NCBI RefSeq assembly: GCF_001625445.1
Contig: NZ_LWHG01000021.1
Coordinates: 434,001-498,000 of the forward strand
Length of the DNA: 64,000 nucleotides
Reading direction: 5' to 3'
Origin: Haladaptatus sp. R4
GTDB taxonomy: Archaea > Halobacteriota > Halobacteria > Halobacteriales > Haladaptataceae
Made by a program: the position numbers and the translations under genes. The notes under the pieces are model-generated. The model saw nothing but the letters and a program-made list of their open reading frames with translations, was not told the DNA's origin and did no database searches. Shown one piece after another: positions 8,945-18,327 of this stretch. Numbering within the stretch: the stretch's first letter is position 1; every line of letters begins with the position of its first letter.

Positions 8945-9039
8945 TTGCAGTCGACTACGAACGGAATCGATAACACGATTGCGGTCGTGCGATGAACGGA
9001 AACGAGTAAATGCCCCCAGTCCAAGGGTTTTACTGAGAG

Positions 9040-9294
9040 ATGGGTCGAGAACGGACGGTCACCGTCTACACGCGCGATGGATGTCATCTCTGCGGGGATG
9101 CCATCGAAACCGTTCGCCGCGTCTCAGAGTCGGTGAACCACGACGTCAGCCTCGACATCGTCGACGTGGATACTGACCCGGAACTGCAGGAGCGCTACGG
9201 TGAACGTGTTCCATACGTACTGATCGACGGTCGTCCACGATTCAAATACCGTGTCGACGAGGACGAGTTCAGAGACCACCTAACAGGAGAGTAA
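9040..9294 (+). CDS. Glutaredoxin-like protein
   Basis: An 84-residue thioredoxin-fold protein with the redox motif CHLC at residues 15-18 after the first beta strand (TVTVYTRDG). The cis-Pro region is RVPYVLIDG. It has the normal short length of glutaredoxin-like disulfide reductases. Its position between cytochrome b and halocyanin suggests a role in maintaining thiols or metal sites of the respiratory proteins, which is inference. Confidence 0.85.
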   Translation: MGRERTVTVYTRDGCHLCGDAIETVRRVSESVNHDVSLDIVDVDTDPELQERYGERVPYVLIDGRPRFKYRVDEDEFRDHLTGE

Positions 9295-9377
9295 TACGAA
9301 TGGTCGAACCGATGTCGGAAAGTACAGTACCCCGGACTACAAAGATGCAACCAACTAGCTAGATTGAGGGAAATTCG

Positions 9378-10052
9378 ATGCATAGGAGATCATTTCTGAC
9401 AGGAGTAGCGGCCACCACGGTGGGTAGTACTGCTATCGTTAGCGGTCAGAAGGGCGGTGGAAAAACACACACCGTCAAGATGGCCACCGAAGCAGGAGAA
9501 TACGTCTTCGACCCGATCGGTTTGTACGTCGAACCGGGCGATACGGTGAAATGGGTCATCGACAGTGGCAGTCACTCGACGACATCCTACAGTAAAGGAA
9601 ACCCGAGCGCCAACAACACGCTCATCCCGAAAGGGGCAAAATCGTGGGACAGCGGCACGATCGGCAGTGGTAAGTCCTTCTCGTACACGTTCGAGAAGAA
9701 GGGGACCTACGACTACTACTGTATCCCGCACAAGACGCTCGGGATGGTCGGCCGAATCGTCTGTGGGGAACCGGGCGGACCGGCCGAAAAATCGGAAATT
9801 CCCGACAAGCCGGGTAGCGGAGTGATACCGCCGTCGGACGAAATCGTGAAGAAGAAGTCCCTCTCGTTCCCGTACATCCCGAACACGGGTCACGGCGGGC
9901 CACCGGCCCTCTTCTGGGGTGGGTTTAGCATCTTCTCCCTGACGAGCGTGTATCTGTTTTCGGTCTACGACCGAAAAACGGGCCGGTACGATCAGGCTTC
10001 GAACGCGGAAACCATCCTCACCGACGAACACGACCGACCATCGAACGACTGA
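9378..10052 (+). CDS. Membrane-anchored halocyanin (type-1 blue copper protein)
   Basis: A 224-residue protein with a Tat signal (MHRRSFLTGVAATT). The cupredoxin domain, at about residues 28-130, has copper ligands His in SGSHSTT and Cys-His-Met in YYCIPHKTLGM. A Pro/Gly-rich linker leads to a C-terminal hydrophobic helix (ALFWGGFSIFSLTSVYLF), so the copper domain is tethered outside the cell. It is likely the electron acceptor of the Rieske/cytochrome b complex encoded just upstream. Confidence 0.92.
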   Translation: MHRRSFLTGVAATTVGSTAIVSGQKGGGKTHTVKMATEAGEYVFDPIGLYVEPGDTVKWVIDSGSHSTTSYSKGNPSANNTLIPKGAKSWDSGTIGSGKSFSYTFEKKGTYDYYCIPHKTLGMVGRIVCGEPGGPAEKSEIPDKPGSGVIPPSDEIVKKKSLSFPYIPNTGHGGPPALFWGGFSIFSLTSVYLFSVYDRKTGRYDQASNAETILTDEHDRPSND

Positions 10053-10205
10053 TCCGATTCGAGGATTCCGTTCGCGGGAAGTGGGTTTTATTTGATATAA
10101 CCGATCAATAGACGCCTGCAACTGTTGTTCTGAAGGCCACAGCGGACGGTTACAGGCGATTTAATTGCTAAATAATAATCAAAGTGGTACTCCTGTATTC
10201 TTTTC

Positions 10206-12308
10206 ATGGTCGACCCCTCCGACGAGACACGACGGACTTTTCTCAAACTGACCGGTGCTGCTATCGGGACGACAGGACTTGTGGGGACCGCAGCGTCCGA
10301 CACGGCAACGACCACGAATCATGCGTGGTCGTCGTTTCAAAACGATACGGGGAACACGGGGAGTAGTGCCGATGGGAACGATCCCGGTCCAGGAGCGTGG
10401 GTCGACTGGAGCGAACAGGTGAGTGATCGGGGTCTCTATTCCCCGACCGTAGTCGACGGAATCGCCTACGTTTCCGATACGTCCGGAGGAATAACGGCGT
10501 TCGACATTGACTCGCGGAACGCGTGCTGGACGACGCATATCCGAGGGCTGGACTACGCACCGACCGTCGTCGGGGACACCGTGTACGTGGCCGGAACCGA
10601 CCTCGTCTCCCTCTCCGCCGATGACGGGAGCGAGCGGTGGCGGTTCGAAATCGGCGTCATCGAATCGTCCCCCGTGACCGTTGCCGACGGCATCGCCTTC
10701 TTCAAGACCAGCGACGTGAACGGACAGGGTTCCTGCTGGGCGATCGATACGGGGACCGGAACGAAACAGTGGCAAGTCCGTCTCCCATCCGGAAAGGACG
10801 GCGAGACACCGAGCGCCGAGAACGTGCCACCCGCAGTCGTCGACGGAACGGCGTACTTCGCCGACAAGGAGACGGTGTATGCCCTCGATGCGATCGACGG
10901 ACAGCCACAGTGGCAGGCCAGCACCGACGGGATGATCGACTACGCACCGACCGTGGCAAACGATGCCGTCTACGTCTCCGGACGGAAGACGTTCGCACTC
11001 TCGACGGAGGACGGAGCGACACGGTGGACGACGGACCTCGGCGATTCGACGCGACTCAGCCAATCACCCGCAGTCACCGACGACACAGTCGTCGTGACCG
11101 ACGGCGCTCGGGCACGGATTTGGGCACTCGCTGCCGACGACGGAACCGTACGGTGGACGGTCGAAACTCTCGACGGGTCGACCGGAACCCCATCGATCGC
11201 CGACGGAACGGTCTACGTCCCCATCACACGGGATAGCGGCGATGGACTCGGCGCGTTCGACCTTCGGAGCGGCAACCAGAAGTGGTGGGTTCCGGTACGT
11301 AATCTCGATACCTCGTCGTTGCCGCCCGCTATCGACGACGGGATATACATCGCCGACCGGGAGGGCTTTCTCTACTCCGTCGCGGACCCCGAATGGCTCG
11401 ACTGGCGAGCGAACGGGATCGGTTCGATGGACGTCGGAGAGAGCGTCTACCTTCAGAACGACGCACTGCGCGCGCTCGACACGGAGACCGGAAAGAAACG
11501 ATGGCGCAAAGAAGGCGATACGCCACCGGTTTCCGCGAACGGGATGGTGTACGAGACGGATTGGTCGGCGGTCGTCGCGTACTCACCGGACGGAACCCAA
11601 CGGTGGCGTTCGGAATGTGACGGCGGAGTCACGACCGTTCCGGCCGTCACCGATGACCGCGTCGTCGTTGGCGGCGACGGATGGGTGACCGCGTTCGACG
11701 CAACGACCGGTGTGCACGCATGGACGAGTACCGGCGACTGCGGCGGACTCGGGTCGGTCGATACGGTCGCTACCCACGACGAAACGGCATTTGCACTCGT
11801 GAACGGTCGAGTCGTCGCGCTCGATGCCGACGGGGAGCAGTGGTCCGCCGGGAATGGCGTGCGAGCCATCGCAGTCGACGATGCGGTGTACACCGGTACC
11901 GATTGTAACGAAGTCGTCGCCTACGATTTCGACGGAACCGAACTGTGGCGTGTAACCCTCGAAGACGGAGACACAGTGACGAGTCTCGTCCCGGATGACG
12001 GTCTCTACGCCGTGACGAGTGACGTGACGAGCACCGGAACCGATAGTCGCGACTGGCTGGTTTCGCTCGACGACGGGGATGTTTCGTGGACGTTCCACCC
12101 GAAATTCCTCCCGTTCGGATCGCTCTGTGAACCGGTTGTCGGCGACGAAACGGTGTACGTCGGCGCCAGCGACCGCCGAGTGTACGCTCTCTCGGCAAGC
12201 GACGGAGCGGAACGACGGCGGTTCGAAACCGGCGGCGAAGTCGAGTCCGTCGCGGTGGACGACGAACGCGTCTACGCGACGAGCGACGGCATCTACGCGT
12301 TTAGATAG
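10206..12308 (+). CDS. Large Tat-exported PQQ-type beta-propeller protein
   Basis: The 700-residue product starts with a twin-arginine signal (RRTFLKLTGAAIG) without a lipobox, so it is probably released or held by other means. More than ten propeller repeats follow, each with a GxVYV, ALDxxDG or RW core (for example VYVAGTDLVSLSADDGSERW), enough for two propellers. The family includes PQQ dehydrogenases and BamB-like scaffolds; no catalytic residues can be assigned. It is much longer than the lipoprotein at 1975-3180 but clearly related. Confidence 0.82.
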   Translation: MVDPSDETRRTFLKLTGAAIGTTGLVGTAASDTATTTNHAWSSFQNDTGNTGSSADGNDPGPGAWVDWSEQVSDRGLYSPTVVDGIAYVSDTSGGITAFDIDSRNACWTTHIRGLDYAPTVVGDTVYVAGTDLVSLSADDGSERWRFEIGVIESSPVTVADGIAFFKTSDVNGQGSCWAIDTGTGTKQWQVRLPSGKDGETPSAENVPPAVVDGTAYFADKETVYALDAIDGQPQWQASTDGMIDYAPTVANDAVYVSGRKTFALSTEDGATRWTTDLGDSTRLSQSPAVTDDTVVVTDGARARIWALAADDGTVRWTVETLDGSTGTPSIADGTVYVPITRDSGDGLGAFDLRSGNQKWWVPVRNLDTSSLPPAIDDGIYIADREGFLYSVADPEWLDWRANGIGSMDVGESVYLQNDALRALDTETGKKRWRKEGDTPPVSANGMVYETDWSAVVAYSPDGTQRWRSECDGGVTTVPAVTDDRVVVGGDGWVTAFDATTGVHAWTSTGDCGGLGSVDTVATHDETAFALVNGRVVALDADGEQWSAGNGVRAIAVDDAVYTGTDCNEVVAYDFDGTELWRVTLEDGDTVTSLVPDDGLYAVTSDVTSTGTDSRDWLVSLDDGDVSWTFHPKFLPFGSLCEPVVGDETVYVGASDRRVYALSASDGAERRRFETGGEVESVAVDDERVYATSDGIYAFR

Positions 12309-12312
12309 CGTC

Positions 12313-13458
12313 TTACGGCGCGGAACAGCGGTTCGGTCCCAGTTCGAGCTCCGTCGCCTCGTCTTCGTCTTCGGGTTCGTCCTTGCCACGGTTGATGGCG
12401 ATGACCGTTTCGTAGTTCGGTGGTTTTTCGGGCACGTCGTCCGAAAGACGGGAGACGAATTCGTCCTCGTCCAACTGAAGTACGTCGAGGTTTCGGCGGA
12501 CATTACCGACCGTCGACCGAATCGGTTCGCCGGGGCTGCCGTGAGCGAAACGTCCGTCTTCGGTGACGGTAACGTGTCCCGGCAGGACGACGACGCTGTC
12601 AGGGTCGCTCATCAACACCTTGTGAAGGGAATCGTACTGCATCTTCGCGCCCTCTGCTGCGCCTTCGTCGCCGAACTCCAGTTCCGTGCGACCGATGGAG
12701 TCTACGAACAGGGTGTCCCCGGTGATGACGGCTTCGTCGTTGACGAGATAGCTGGTGATCTCGGAGGTGTGACCGGGCGTGGGAACGGTCTTGATATCGG
12801 CGTTTCCGACCTGAACTACCTCGTTTCTGTCGAGGGCGTCGTACTCGTATTCGACGCCGCGTTTGCGGGCGCGTTCGCTGAGGTGGTACGGGACACCGAG
12901 CTCGTCGGCGAGCGTGCGCCCGCCGGAGATGTGGTCGGCGTGGACGTGGGTGTCGAACACGTGAGTGATTTCGTATCCACGGTCGTCGGCCGCTTCGCGG
13001 AACTCGTCGGTGTGTCGGCTCACGTCGATAGCCGCCGCCTTCCCCTCGCTTCCGACGAGGTAACCGAGACATCCCTTCGCACGTCGCTGTATTTGTACGA
13101 TTTCTACATCACCGTCCGTTCCGATGGGGACGTGATCGTACACCTCGCTCCACTCCTCCATGCCGCCGGTGACGACTTTCACGTTTTCGAACCCGCGTGC
13201 TTCGAGTTCGTCGACGAAGTGTGCCGACGAGATTCCCTTCGCACAGATTGTGAGGATCTCGTCGTTTCCGTCGAGCATCGATTCGACTTCCGAAGCGCCG
13301 TCCTCCGACAGCGACTCGTCGGGACCGAACGGGAAGTTCCGTGCCCCAGTGATATGCCACGATTCGAAGCTTTCCTCCGGTCGTGTGTCGATGAGGGCGA
13401 AGTCCTCGTCAGCATCCTGCCTGTCCGCCAACTCCGCGGTGGATATCGATTCGACCAT
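12313..13458 (-). CDS. Rhodanese-metallo-beta-lactamase fusion (persulfide dioxygenase-like)
   Basis: A 381-residue protein. Residues 1-105 are rhodanese-like, with the active-site-type loop CAKGISS. The rest is a metallo-beta-lactamase fold with the ligand set THVHADH, GHTSE and TGDTLF. Such fusions oxidise glutathione or other low-molecular-weight persulfides or transfer sulfane sulfur. The ATG at 13458 is chosen because a GAGGAGG ribosome-binding site precedes it and the family starts here. The stop lies five bases from the convergent propeller gene. Confidence 0.85.
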   Translation of the reverse strand: MVESISTAELADRQDADEDFALIDTRPEESFESWHITGARNFPFGPDESLSEDGASEVESMLDGNDEILTICAKGISSAHFVDELEARGFENVKVVTGGMEEWSEVYDHVPIGTDGDVEIVQIQRRAKGCLGYLVGSEGKAAAIDVSRHTDEFREAADDRGYEITHVFDTHVHADHISGGRTLADELGVPYHLSERARKRGVEYEYDALDRNEVVQVGNADIKTVPTPGHTSEITSYLVNDEAVITGDTLFVDSIGRTELEFGDEGAAEGAKMQYDSLHKVLMSDPDSVVVLPGHVTVTEDGRFAHGSPGEPIRSTVGNVRRNLDVLQLDEDEFVSRLSDDVPEKPPNYETVIAINRGKDEPEDEDEATELELGPNRCSAP

Positions 13459-13484
13459 GTCCGACGGTTGAACCTCCTCGGGGA

Positions 13485-13519
13485 AATATTGTTTGGCCTT
13501 GTGCCGACAATACAATATT
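13485..13519. promoter_or_regulatory. Inverted repeat AATATTGT...ACAATATT in a divergent promoter
   Basis: Perfect 8-base arms (13485-13492 and 13512-13519) lie between the divergent sulfur enzyme (start 13458) and the gene starting at 13601. The spacing and AT-rich arms are compatible with an operator. No regulator gene is adjacent. Confidence 0.4.
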
Positions 13520-13600
13520 AGTTCGACGGACGATTGTATCCTATCGGCTTCATCGTTCGTTCCACCGGACTTATCCACGGCACTCCCCAACCGAACACCG

Positions 13601-14248
13601 ATGGAGCGAAGCGCGGCGATAGAGCACGTCGAGGAAATCGTCGAGACGGTCGAGAATGATACAATGCCCGTTCCCGTGCGGGAGATTTGGGTTTACGGGG
13701 ATATCGCCCTCGGCCTCGACCCCATCGACCGGCTGGACGTGTACGTAACGAAGGACATCCTGCTTCGAGGTGACGATACCGACCGGGAGGATGAGTTCGT
13801 CGAATCACACGGCGTGAAGGGTGTCGGAAAGACGGTCCGTGCGTCGTGGGCAGACGAGCATCCCGATCTGATTCGGGCGAGCGAGAACGGCTACACCGCG
13901 CCCGAGAAGTGTCTCGCGGCCCATCTGCTCCCCGAGAACGACCCCGTCCACCTCGAAGTCTGCAATTCGGGGTTCGAGGACAACGTCACCCAACGCTTAC
14001 GTGGGGCGATGGCACGGGACGCCTACGAGCAAATCCTCGATCCACGCGGGGTCTGTCTCTGGGTCGATGGACAACGAAGCGAAGAAGCGTTCCGGAAGTT
14101 GCGAGCGGGGGAGTTCGCGTTCCCGACGCTCCCGGCCGCGTTGGAGATGCTCGGCATGGATGAAGAGGAAACGAGGAAAGCCGCGCAAGCCGTCGAATCC
14201 TATCGCCGTCGGCAGGACGGAACGACGGTTCGCGGCGATGTCGTCTAA
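13601..14248 (+). CDS. Conserved haloarchaeal protein (DUF7095-like)
   Basis: A 215-residue soluble, acidic protein. The N-terminal half reads like a nucleotidyltransferase-like or regulatory fold (VREIWVYGDIALGLDPIDRLDVYVTKD). No catalytic motif is certain. An in-frame extension back to 13493 exists but would overlap the promoter region; the ATG at 13601 is preferred. I associate it with the haloarchaeal family DUF7095 from memory. Function unknown. Confidence 0.65.
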   Translation: MERSAAIEHVEEIVETVENDTMPVPVREIWVYGDIALGLDPIDRLDVYVTKDILLRGDDTDREDEFVESHGVKGVGKTVRASWADEHPDLIRASENGYTAPEKCLAAHLLPENDPVHLEVCNSGFEDNVTQRLRGAMARDAYEQILDPRGVCLWVDGQRSEEAFRKLRAGEFAFPTLPAALEMLGMDEEETRKAAQAVESYRRRQDGTTVRGDVV

Positions 14249-14437
14249 TACAGGTACGAACAGGCGGCACGCAGGTTCTCACGCGAGGGAGCGCCACACA
14301 CCCGCCTCGACCGCTCGCGCGATACGGGTTCAGGTCACGCCGGTTCTGGTCCCGGCATCGTATATGAACCCTCGCGGTACTACTCCTCGCAAAAATCTGG
14401 ACCAAAAACATCCCGCTCGGTCACTCACGGCTCACAC

Positions 14438-14501
14438 GGCAAGAGCGTTGCTCTTGCCTGTTCTCGTTCGCCGTTCGTCTTTCGAGGCGCGGTACGCCTC
14501 G
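14438..14501. terminator. Two perfect hairpins between convergent genes
   Basis: GGCAAGAGC/GCTCTTGCC (14438-14458, three-base loop) and CGAGGCG/CGCCTCG (14483-14501, five-base loop) lie downstream of the gene ending at 14248 and just after the convergent aminopeptidase gene. They may stabilise 3' ends. The 14249-14437 part holds nothing I can recognise. Confidence 0.45.
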
Positions 14502-14515
14502 CATCCCTCGCGGCG

Positions 14516-15607
14516 CTACTCCCCGAACTCGTCTTCGAATCGGAAGACGCCGTTTCGCTGAACGACTTCGCCATCCACTTCGATGTACGAGTCGTCGCTC
14601 ATATCGACGATCATGTCGAGGTGTGTGGCGCTCTCGTTGAACGGTTGCCCCTCGGGAACCGTCTCGCCGATGGCTTGCCCGATGGCGAGGTGAATCGTGT
14701 CGCCCATCTTCTCGTCGAAGAGCATGTTGTAGGTGAACTGGTCGATATCGCGGTTCATCCCGATACCGAGTTCGCCGAGTCGGCGCGCGCCCTCGTCGGT
14801 GTCGAGGGTCCCTTCGAGGACCTCTTCGTTCTTGTCGGCACTGAAATCGACGACTTCGCCGTTCTCGAAGCGGAGCCACGCACCTTCGATTTCCCGTCCC
14901 TGTCGGACGAGGGGTTTGTCGAACAGTACTTCGCCCTCGACCGAGTCGGGAATCGGCGCGGTGAACACCTCGCCGCCGGGGAGGTTCTTCTCGGCGAAGT
15001 CGTTGATGGTTTTCATACCCTTCACCGACATCGTGAGGTCGGTCGTCTCGCCGGAGACGATGCGTACTTCGTCGGCAGGGTCGAGGATTTCGACCATCTG
15101 CTCCTGGAACTCGCGCTGTTCGTCCCAGTCCTTGTTTATCGCGTTGTACACGAACGCCTCGTAGGCTTCCGTGCTCATCTCGGCCAACTGGGCCTCTCCC
15201 GGGGCGGGGAACTGCGTGCCAACCCAGCGTTTGCCCATTCGTTCCTGTTGGATGGGCGCGTTGGCGCGGGCCTTGGCGGCGGATTTCTCCGCCGGGACGT
15301 CGCTGGTCTCCGCCGTGTTCTCCGCTCCTTTGATGATGATGACGGCGTCCGTCTCCTCTATCGCCGCCAACGTGTGGTCGAGCAGACCGAAATCGTCCGC
15401 GTCGCAGGAACGGAGGAACGCCCGGTCCGCCCGTTTGCTTCGCATCGACAGCGACGGTTTCGCGCCACGTTCCCCGAGTTTTTCGTACAGCGCGACGACG
15501 AGGTCCTCGGCGACCGTCGGTGCCATTACCTCGACGGTGTCACCTTCCTCGATGCTCACGGAATGATCGACGATGACTTCCGCATGTTCTCGAATTCGTG
15601 GGTCCAT
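14516..15607 (-). CDS. M29-family aminopeptidase
   Basis: A 363-residue cytoplasmic metallopeptidase of the thermophilic aminopeptidase T/PepS family, which removes N-terminal residues from peptides. Candidate metal ligands are all present in order: Glu in GGEVFTAP, Glu in LGELGIGMN, His in DTIHLAIG, and His/Asp in ATHLDMIVD. The start MDPRIREHAEVIVDHSV matches the family N terminus. The length is slightly below the usual 400 residues but nothing essential is missing. Confidence 0.88.
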   Translation of the reverse strand: MDPRIREHAEVIVDHSVSIEEGDTVEVMAPTVAEDLVVALYEKLGERGAKPSLSMRSKRADRAFLRSCDADDFGLLDHTLAAIEETDAVIIIKGAENTAETSDVPAEKSAAKARANAPIQQERMGKRWVGTQFPAPGEAQLAEMSTEAYEAFVYNAINKDWDEQREFQEQMVEILDPADEVRIVSGETTDLTMSVKGMKTINDFAEKNLPGGEVFTAPIPDSVEGEVLFDKPLVRQGREIEGAWLRFENGEVVDFSADKNEEVLEGTLDTDEGARRLGELGIGMNRDIDQFTYNMLFDEKMGDTIHLAIGQAIGETVPEGQPFNESATHLDMIVDMSDDSYIEVDGEVVQRNGVFRFEDEFGE

Positions 15608-15658
15608 ACGATGAGAAGAACCGTCAACTTGAAAACTGTTTCAATTTAAACAGGCGGT

Positions 15659-16450
15659 TCAAACGCGGGCGGTCGTCACGTAGAAGGGAACGACTTCCGC
15701 ACGCCGGTACTCCTCCCCACCCATCTGTCTGATGGTCTCTCTCCCCATCTCCCGCCACTCGGCGCGCAGGTCGTCGTACTCGTCGGTCGAAAGCGGTCCG
15801 ACCAGCGTGTCCCGTCGGTCCGTCAGCGCGCTCGCGGTCGCCTTCCGTTTTGCCGCTTCGATGTCCCGTTCCGAGTACGGCGGTTCGACCGTCTTCGCGT
15901 GGTGGTGCGGATGGGTCGAAGAGTCGTGGAGACCGGCCGTTCGGAACAGTTCGCGGGTCCCTTCCCCGCCGAGGGTGATGTCGGTGGCCGTTCCCGCGAC
16001 GTACGCCTCGCGAGCGGTTCGGGACAGGGACCGCTCCTCCGGCACCGTCGATTCGACGGAAACGGCGGCGTTGTCGGGTTCTATCGCCGCCACGAGGTCC
16101 GAGGAGACGCGGGCGAACTCGCGGACCGCACGAACTGGTTCGGGGAGGTTGATGAGCAACGCCTGACAGACCACGAGATCGAAGCTGTCGTCGGGAAAGG
16201 GCAACCGGTAGGCGTCGCCCGCGACGCAGGGAACGAACTCCCGTGCGACCGAGAGGAGGCGCGGGTCGGCGTCCGTCCCGAAGACGTCGCCCGGCGTCTC
16301 GTCCGCGAGGACGCGGGCCAGTTCGCCGGTCCCACAACCGACGTCCAGTACCCGCTCCCGGGAGTCGAGTTCGAGGTCCGCGAGCGCGTCGCGGGATTCC
16401 CACATCCCTTCCCGTGTTCGACGGAGATAGTCGGCGGAGAACTCGCGCAT
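15659..16450 (-). CDS. Class I SAM-dependent methyltransferase
   Basis: A 263-residue Rossmann methyltransferase with motif I VLDVGCGTGELA (about residue 35), the acidic end of strand 2 (GTDADP) and motif LPFPDDSFDLVVC. The substrate is unknown; the pattern fits small-molecule or UbiE-like enzymes. The ATG at 16450 is chosen because the domain begins right after it; an in-frame extension to 16546 would enter the AzlC promoter. It is divergent from azlC. Confidence 0.8.
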   Translation of the reverse strand: MREFSADYLRRTREGMWESRDALADLELDSRERVLDVGCGTGELARVLADETPGDVFGTDADPRLLSVAREFVPCVAGDAYRLPFPDDSFDLVVCQALLINLPEPVRAVREFARVSSDLVAAIEPDNAAVSVESTVPEERSLSRTAREAYVAGTATDITLGGEGTRELFRTAGLHDSSTHPHHHAKTVEPPYSERDIEAAKRKATASALTDRRDTLVGPLSTDEYDDLRAEWREMGRETIRQMGGEEYRRAEVVPFYVTTARV

Positions 16451-16591
16451 GTGTTGTGGTGGATTTTCGCGGGCGGCGTCAAAAACGGGATGGTTCGTTG
16501 GTGGGTTGCCGAACGGCCGTGGGAACGAATCACACAAGAGAATCACCGCGATACCAACGTTGATACCAGCCCCATCACCTACGAGTAACCA

Positions 16592-17269
16592 GTGTCAACC
16601 CGTGACGATTTTCTCTCCGGCGTTCGCGTCTCCTTACCGATCATGCTCGGGATCATCCCGTTCGGGATGGTCACGGGTGTCGCGGCGGTCGAAGTCGGTA
16701 TTCCGGCGATTCACGCGATCGCGATGTCGGTCATCGTCTTCGCCGGGGCGTCACAACTCGCGGCGACGGAACTCATCGGTCGGGACGCACCCATCGCCGT
16801 CATCGTCCTGACCGTCCTCGTCGTCAACCTGCGGATGATGATGTACAGCGCCTCGATCGCGCCGTACTTCGAGCGCGAATCGGCGCGTTGGAAGGCGGCG
16901 CTCGCCTATCCACTGACCGACCAGGCCTACGCCGTCTCGCTGTTGAAGTTCCGGAACGACGAGCACACCAGCAGACGGTGGTACTACCTCGGCGTCGCGC
17001 TGTCGCTGTGGACCGTGTGGCAGCTCTCGACGGTCGCCGGTATCCTGCTCGGCGCGAGCATTCCAGCGGGATGGCATCTGGAGTTCGCCGTCCCGCTGGT
17101 GTTCCTCGCAGTGTTAGTTCCGGCCGTCACCGACCGGCCGACGCTGGTGGCCGCCATCGTCGGCGGCATCACCGCAATCGCGGCCAACGGCCTCCCGTTC
17201 GATCTCGGACTCGTCGTCGGCGCGCTCTTCGGTATCGGTGCCGGACTGCTGACCGAGGAGGTGGCCTGA
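16592..17269 (+). CDS. azlC: Branched-chain amino acid exporter large subunit AzlC
   Basis: A 225-residue membrane protein starting with GTG. The family hallmark lies in GIIPFGMVTGVAAVEVG, and IVFAGASQLAATELIG is the conserved AzlC segment. It forms a two-component exporter with the small subunit encoded immediately downstream; the stop TGA is directly followed by the ATG of azlD. The substrates in bacteria are leucine/valine-type amino acids or analogues. The haloarchaeal substrate is inferred. Confidence 0.9.
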   Translation: MSTRDDFLSGVRVSLPIMLGIIPFGMVTGVAAVEVGIPAIHAIAMSVIVFAGASQLAATELIGRDAPIAVIVLTVLVVNLRMMMYSASIAPYFERESARWKAALAYPLTDQAYAVSLLKFRNDEHTSRRWYYLGVALSLWTVWQLSTVAGILLGASIPAGWHLEFAVPLVFLAVLVPAVTDRPTLVAAIVGGITAIAANGLPFDLGLVVGALFGIGAGLLTEEVA

Positions 17270-17614
17270 ATGGCGACGACGGGGCTGAGTGATGTGAGCC
17301 TCTGGCTCATCATCCTCGTCGGTGGTCTCGGAACGTACCTGATCCGCGTGTCGTTCATCGCGCTGTTCGGCCGACTGGACGACGTGCCCGACGGCGTCGA
17401 GCGCGCACTCCGATTGGTCCCCGCCGCAGTCCTCTCGGCGCTCGTCCTGCCCAAGTTCGTCTACATGGACGGGTCGCTCGCGCTCTCACCGGACAACCTG
17501 CGCCTCTTCGCGGGCGCACTGGCCGTCGCCGTCGCGTGGTACACCGAAGACATCTTCGCCACCATCGTCGCCGGGATGGGCGCGCTGTGGCTCCTGAGCT
17601 ACGTATTCGGCTGA
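17270..17614 (+). CDS. azlD: Branched-chain amino acid exporter small subunit AzlD
   Basis: A 114-residue protein with about four hydrophobic segments and the family features GTYLIRVSFIALFG and LVPAAVLSALVLPK. It has the normal length for AzlD. No spacing separates it from azlC, so the two are translationally coupled and make the complete exporter. Confidence 0.9.
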   Translation: MATTGLSDVSLWLIILVGGLGTYLIRVSFIALFGRLDDVPDGVERALRLVPAAVLSALVLPKFVYMDGSLALSPDNLRLFAGALAVAVAWYTEDIFATIVAGMGALWLLSYVFG

Positions 17615-17644
17615 ACGGGAGGATTCTGAGTCGATTACCGGGAA

Positions 17645-17674
17645 GACGACCTCGAAAACCCCCGCCCGCTCGCT
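17645..17674 (+). repeat. Motif copy 1 (GACCTCGAAAACCCCCGCCCGC type)
   Basis: The motif GACGACCTCGAAAACCCCC followed by GCCCGCTCGCT is the first of four copies. Copy 2 is in the same orientation, while copies 3 and 4 are reversed, giving an inverted outer frame. Confidence 0.55.
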
Positions 17675-17722
17675 ACGCAACTAATTTTGAGTCGGGTTTC
17701 CTGCGACAGCAGTGACTCCGAT

Positions 17723-17751
17723 GACGACCCCGAAAGCCCCTGTCCGTTCGC
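17723..17751 (+). repeat. Motif copy 2
   Basis: GACGACCCCGAAAGCCCC followed by TGTCCGTTCGC, about 85% like copy 1 over its length by eye. Confidence 0.55.
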
Positions 17752-17836
17752 GGCCGCTGTGCGGGATATCCACGCTCTCCACAACGCCCGCGTAGATAGT
17801 GCCCGCACAGCGACTACAGCAAGCGCGAACGGACAG

Positions 17837-17938
17837 CCCCTTTCAGTCCCACCCAGACAACGCTACCGCTCCGCCGCCGCACCGCGCCACGTCCTCCCCA
17901 ACCGACTCCTCGCTGACGCTCGTCGTCCCTCGCGCACG
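17837..17938 (+). repeat. Left arm of a ~100-bp inverted repeat
   Basis: It begins CCCCTTTCAGTCCCACCCAG and continues CAACGCTACCGCTCCG. The first 41 bases are matched exactly, in reverse complement, by the right arm at 18048-18158. The outer part, towards CCTCGCGCACG, is similar with small indels. Confidence 0.75.
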
Positions 17939-18047
17939 TTTCTCGCGCGCGCCGTGCGGTTGGTCAGTATCGACCGCCCCGTGCAACCGGGTGGCGCGCG
18001 CTGACAAGACGTTCGCCAGCGGTCCGGCTGAACCGTCTTAGAAGGTT

Positions 18048-18158
18048 CGTGCGAGGGATGACGGAAGGAGCGTTAGCGACTGGAGGAATCGGTTGGGGAG
18101 GTGTGTGGTGCGGTGCGGTGACGGAGCGGTAGCGTTGTCTGGGTGGGACTGAAAGGGG
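18048..18158 (-). repeat. Right arm of the ~100-bp inverted repeat
   Basis: The reverse complement starts CCCCTTTCAGTCCCACCCAG, identical to the left arm over its first ~40 bases, and stays alignable up to CCCTCGCACG. The loop between the arms is about 110 bases. The gap contains no gene. Confidence 0.75.
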
Positions 18159-18254
18159 CGCCCGCTCGCGTTTATCATGGGCGTCTCACCGACCCCTCTT
18201 GACGAAACGAGCGACGAAGGAGCGAGTGAAGGAAAGATGTCGGCGAGCGACCGG

Positions 18255-18281
18255 GAGCGGGCGGGGGCTTTCGAGACGGTC
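18255..18281 (-). repeat. Motif copy 3 (reversed)
   Basis: GAGCGGGCGGGGGCTTTCG followed by AGACGGTC, the reverse complement of the copy-1 type. Confidence 0.55.
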
Positions 18282-18327
18282 TTCCTCCTAGCAACTCCAA
18301 TCGCACACCAACCAAAACCAATTCGGA

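Noticed and set aside
17687-18004. 105-residue frame in the repeat block
   Set aside because: Composition is Arg/Ser/Pro-rich, it overlaps the inverted repeat, and it looks like no known protein.
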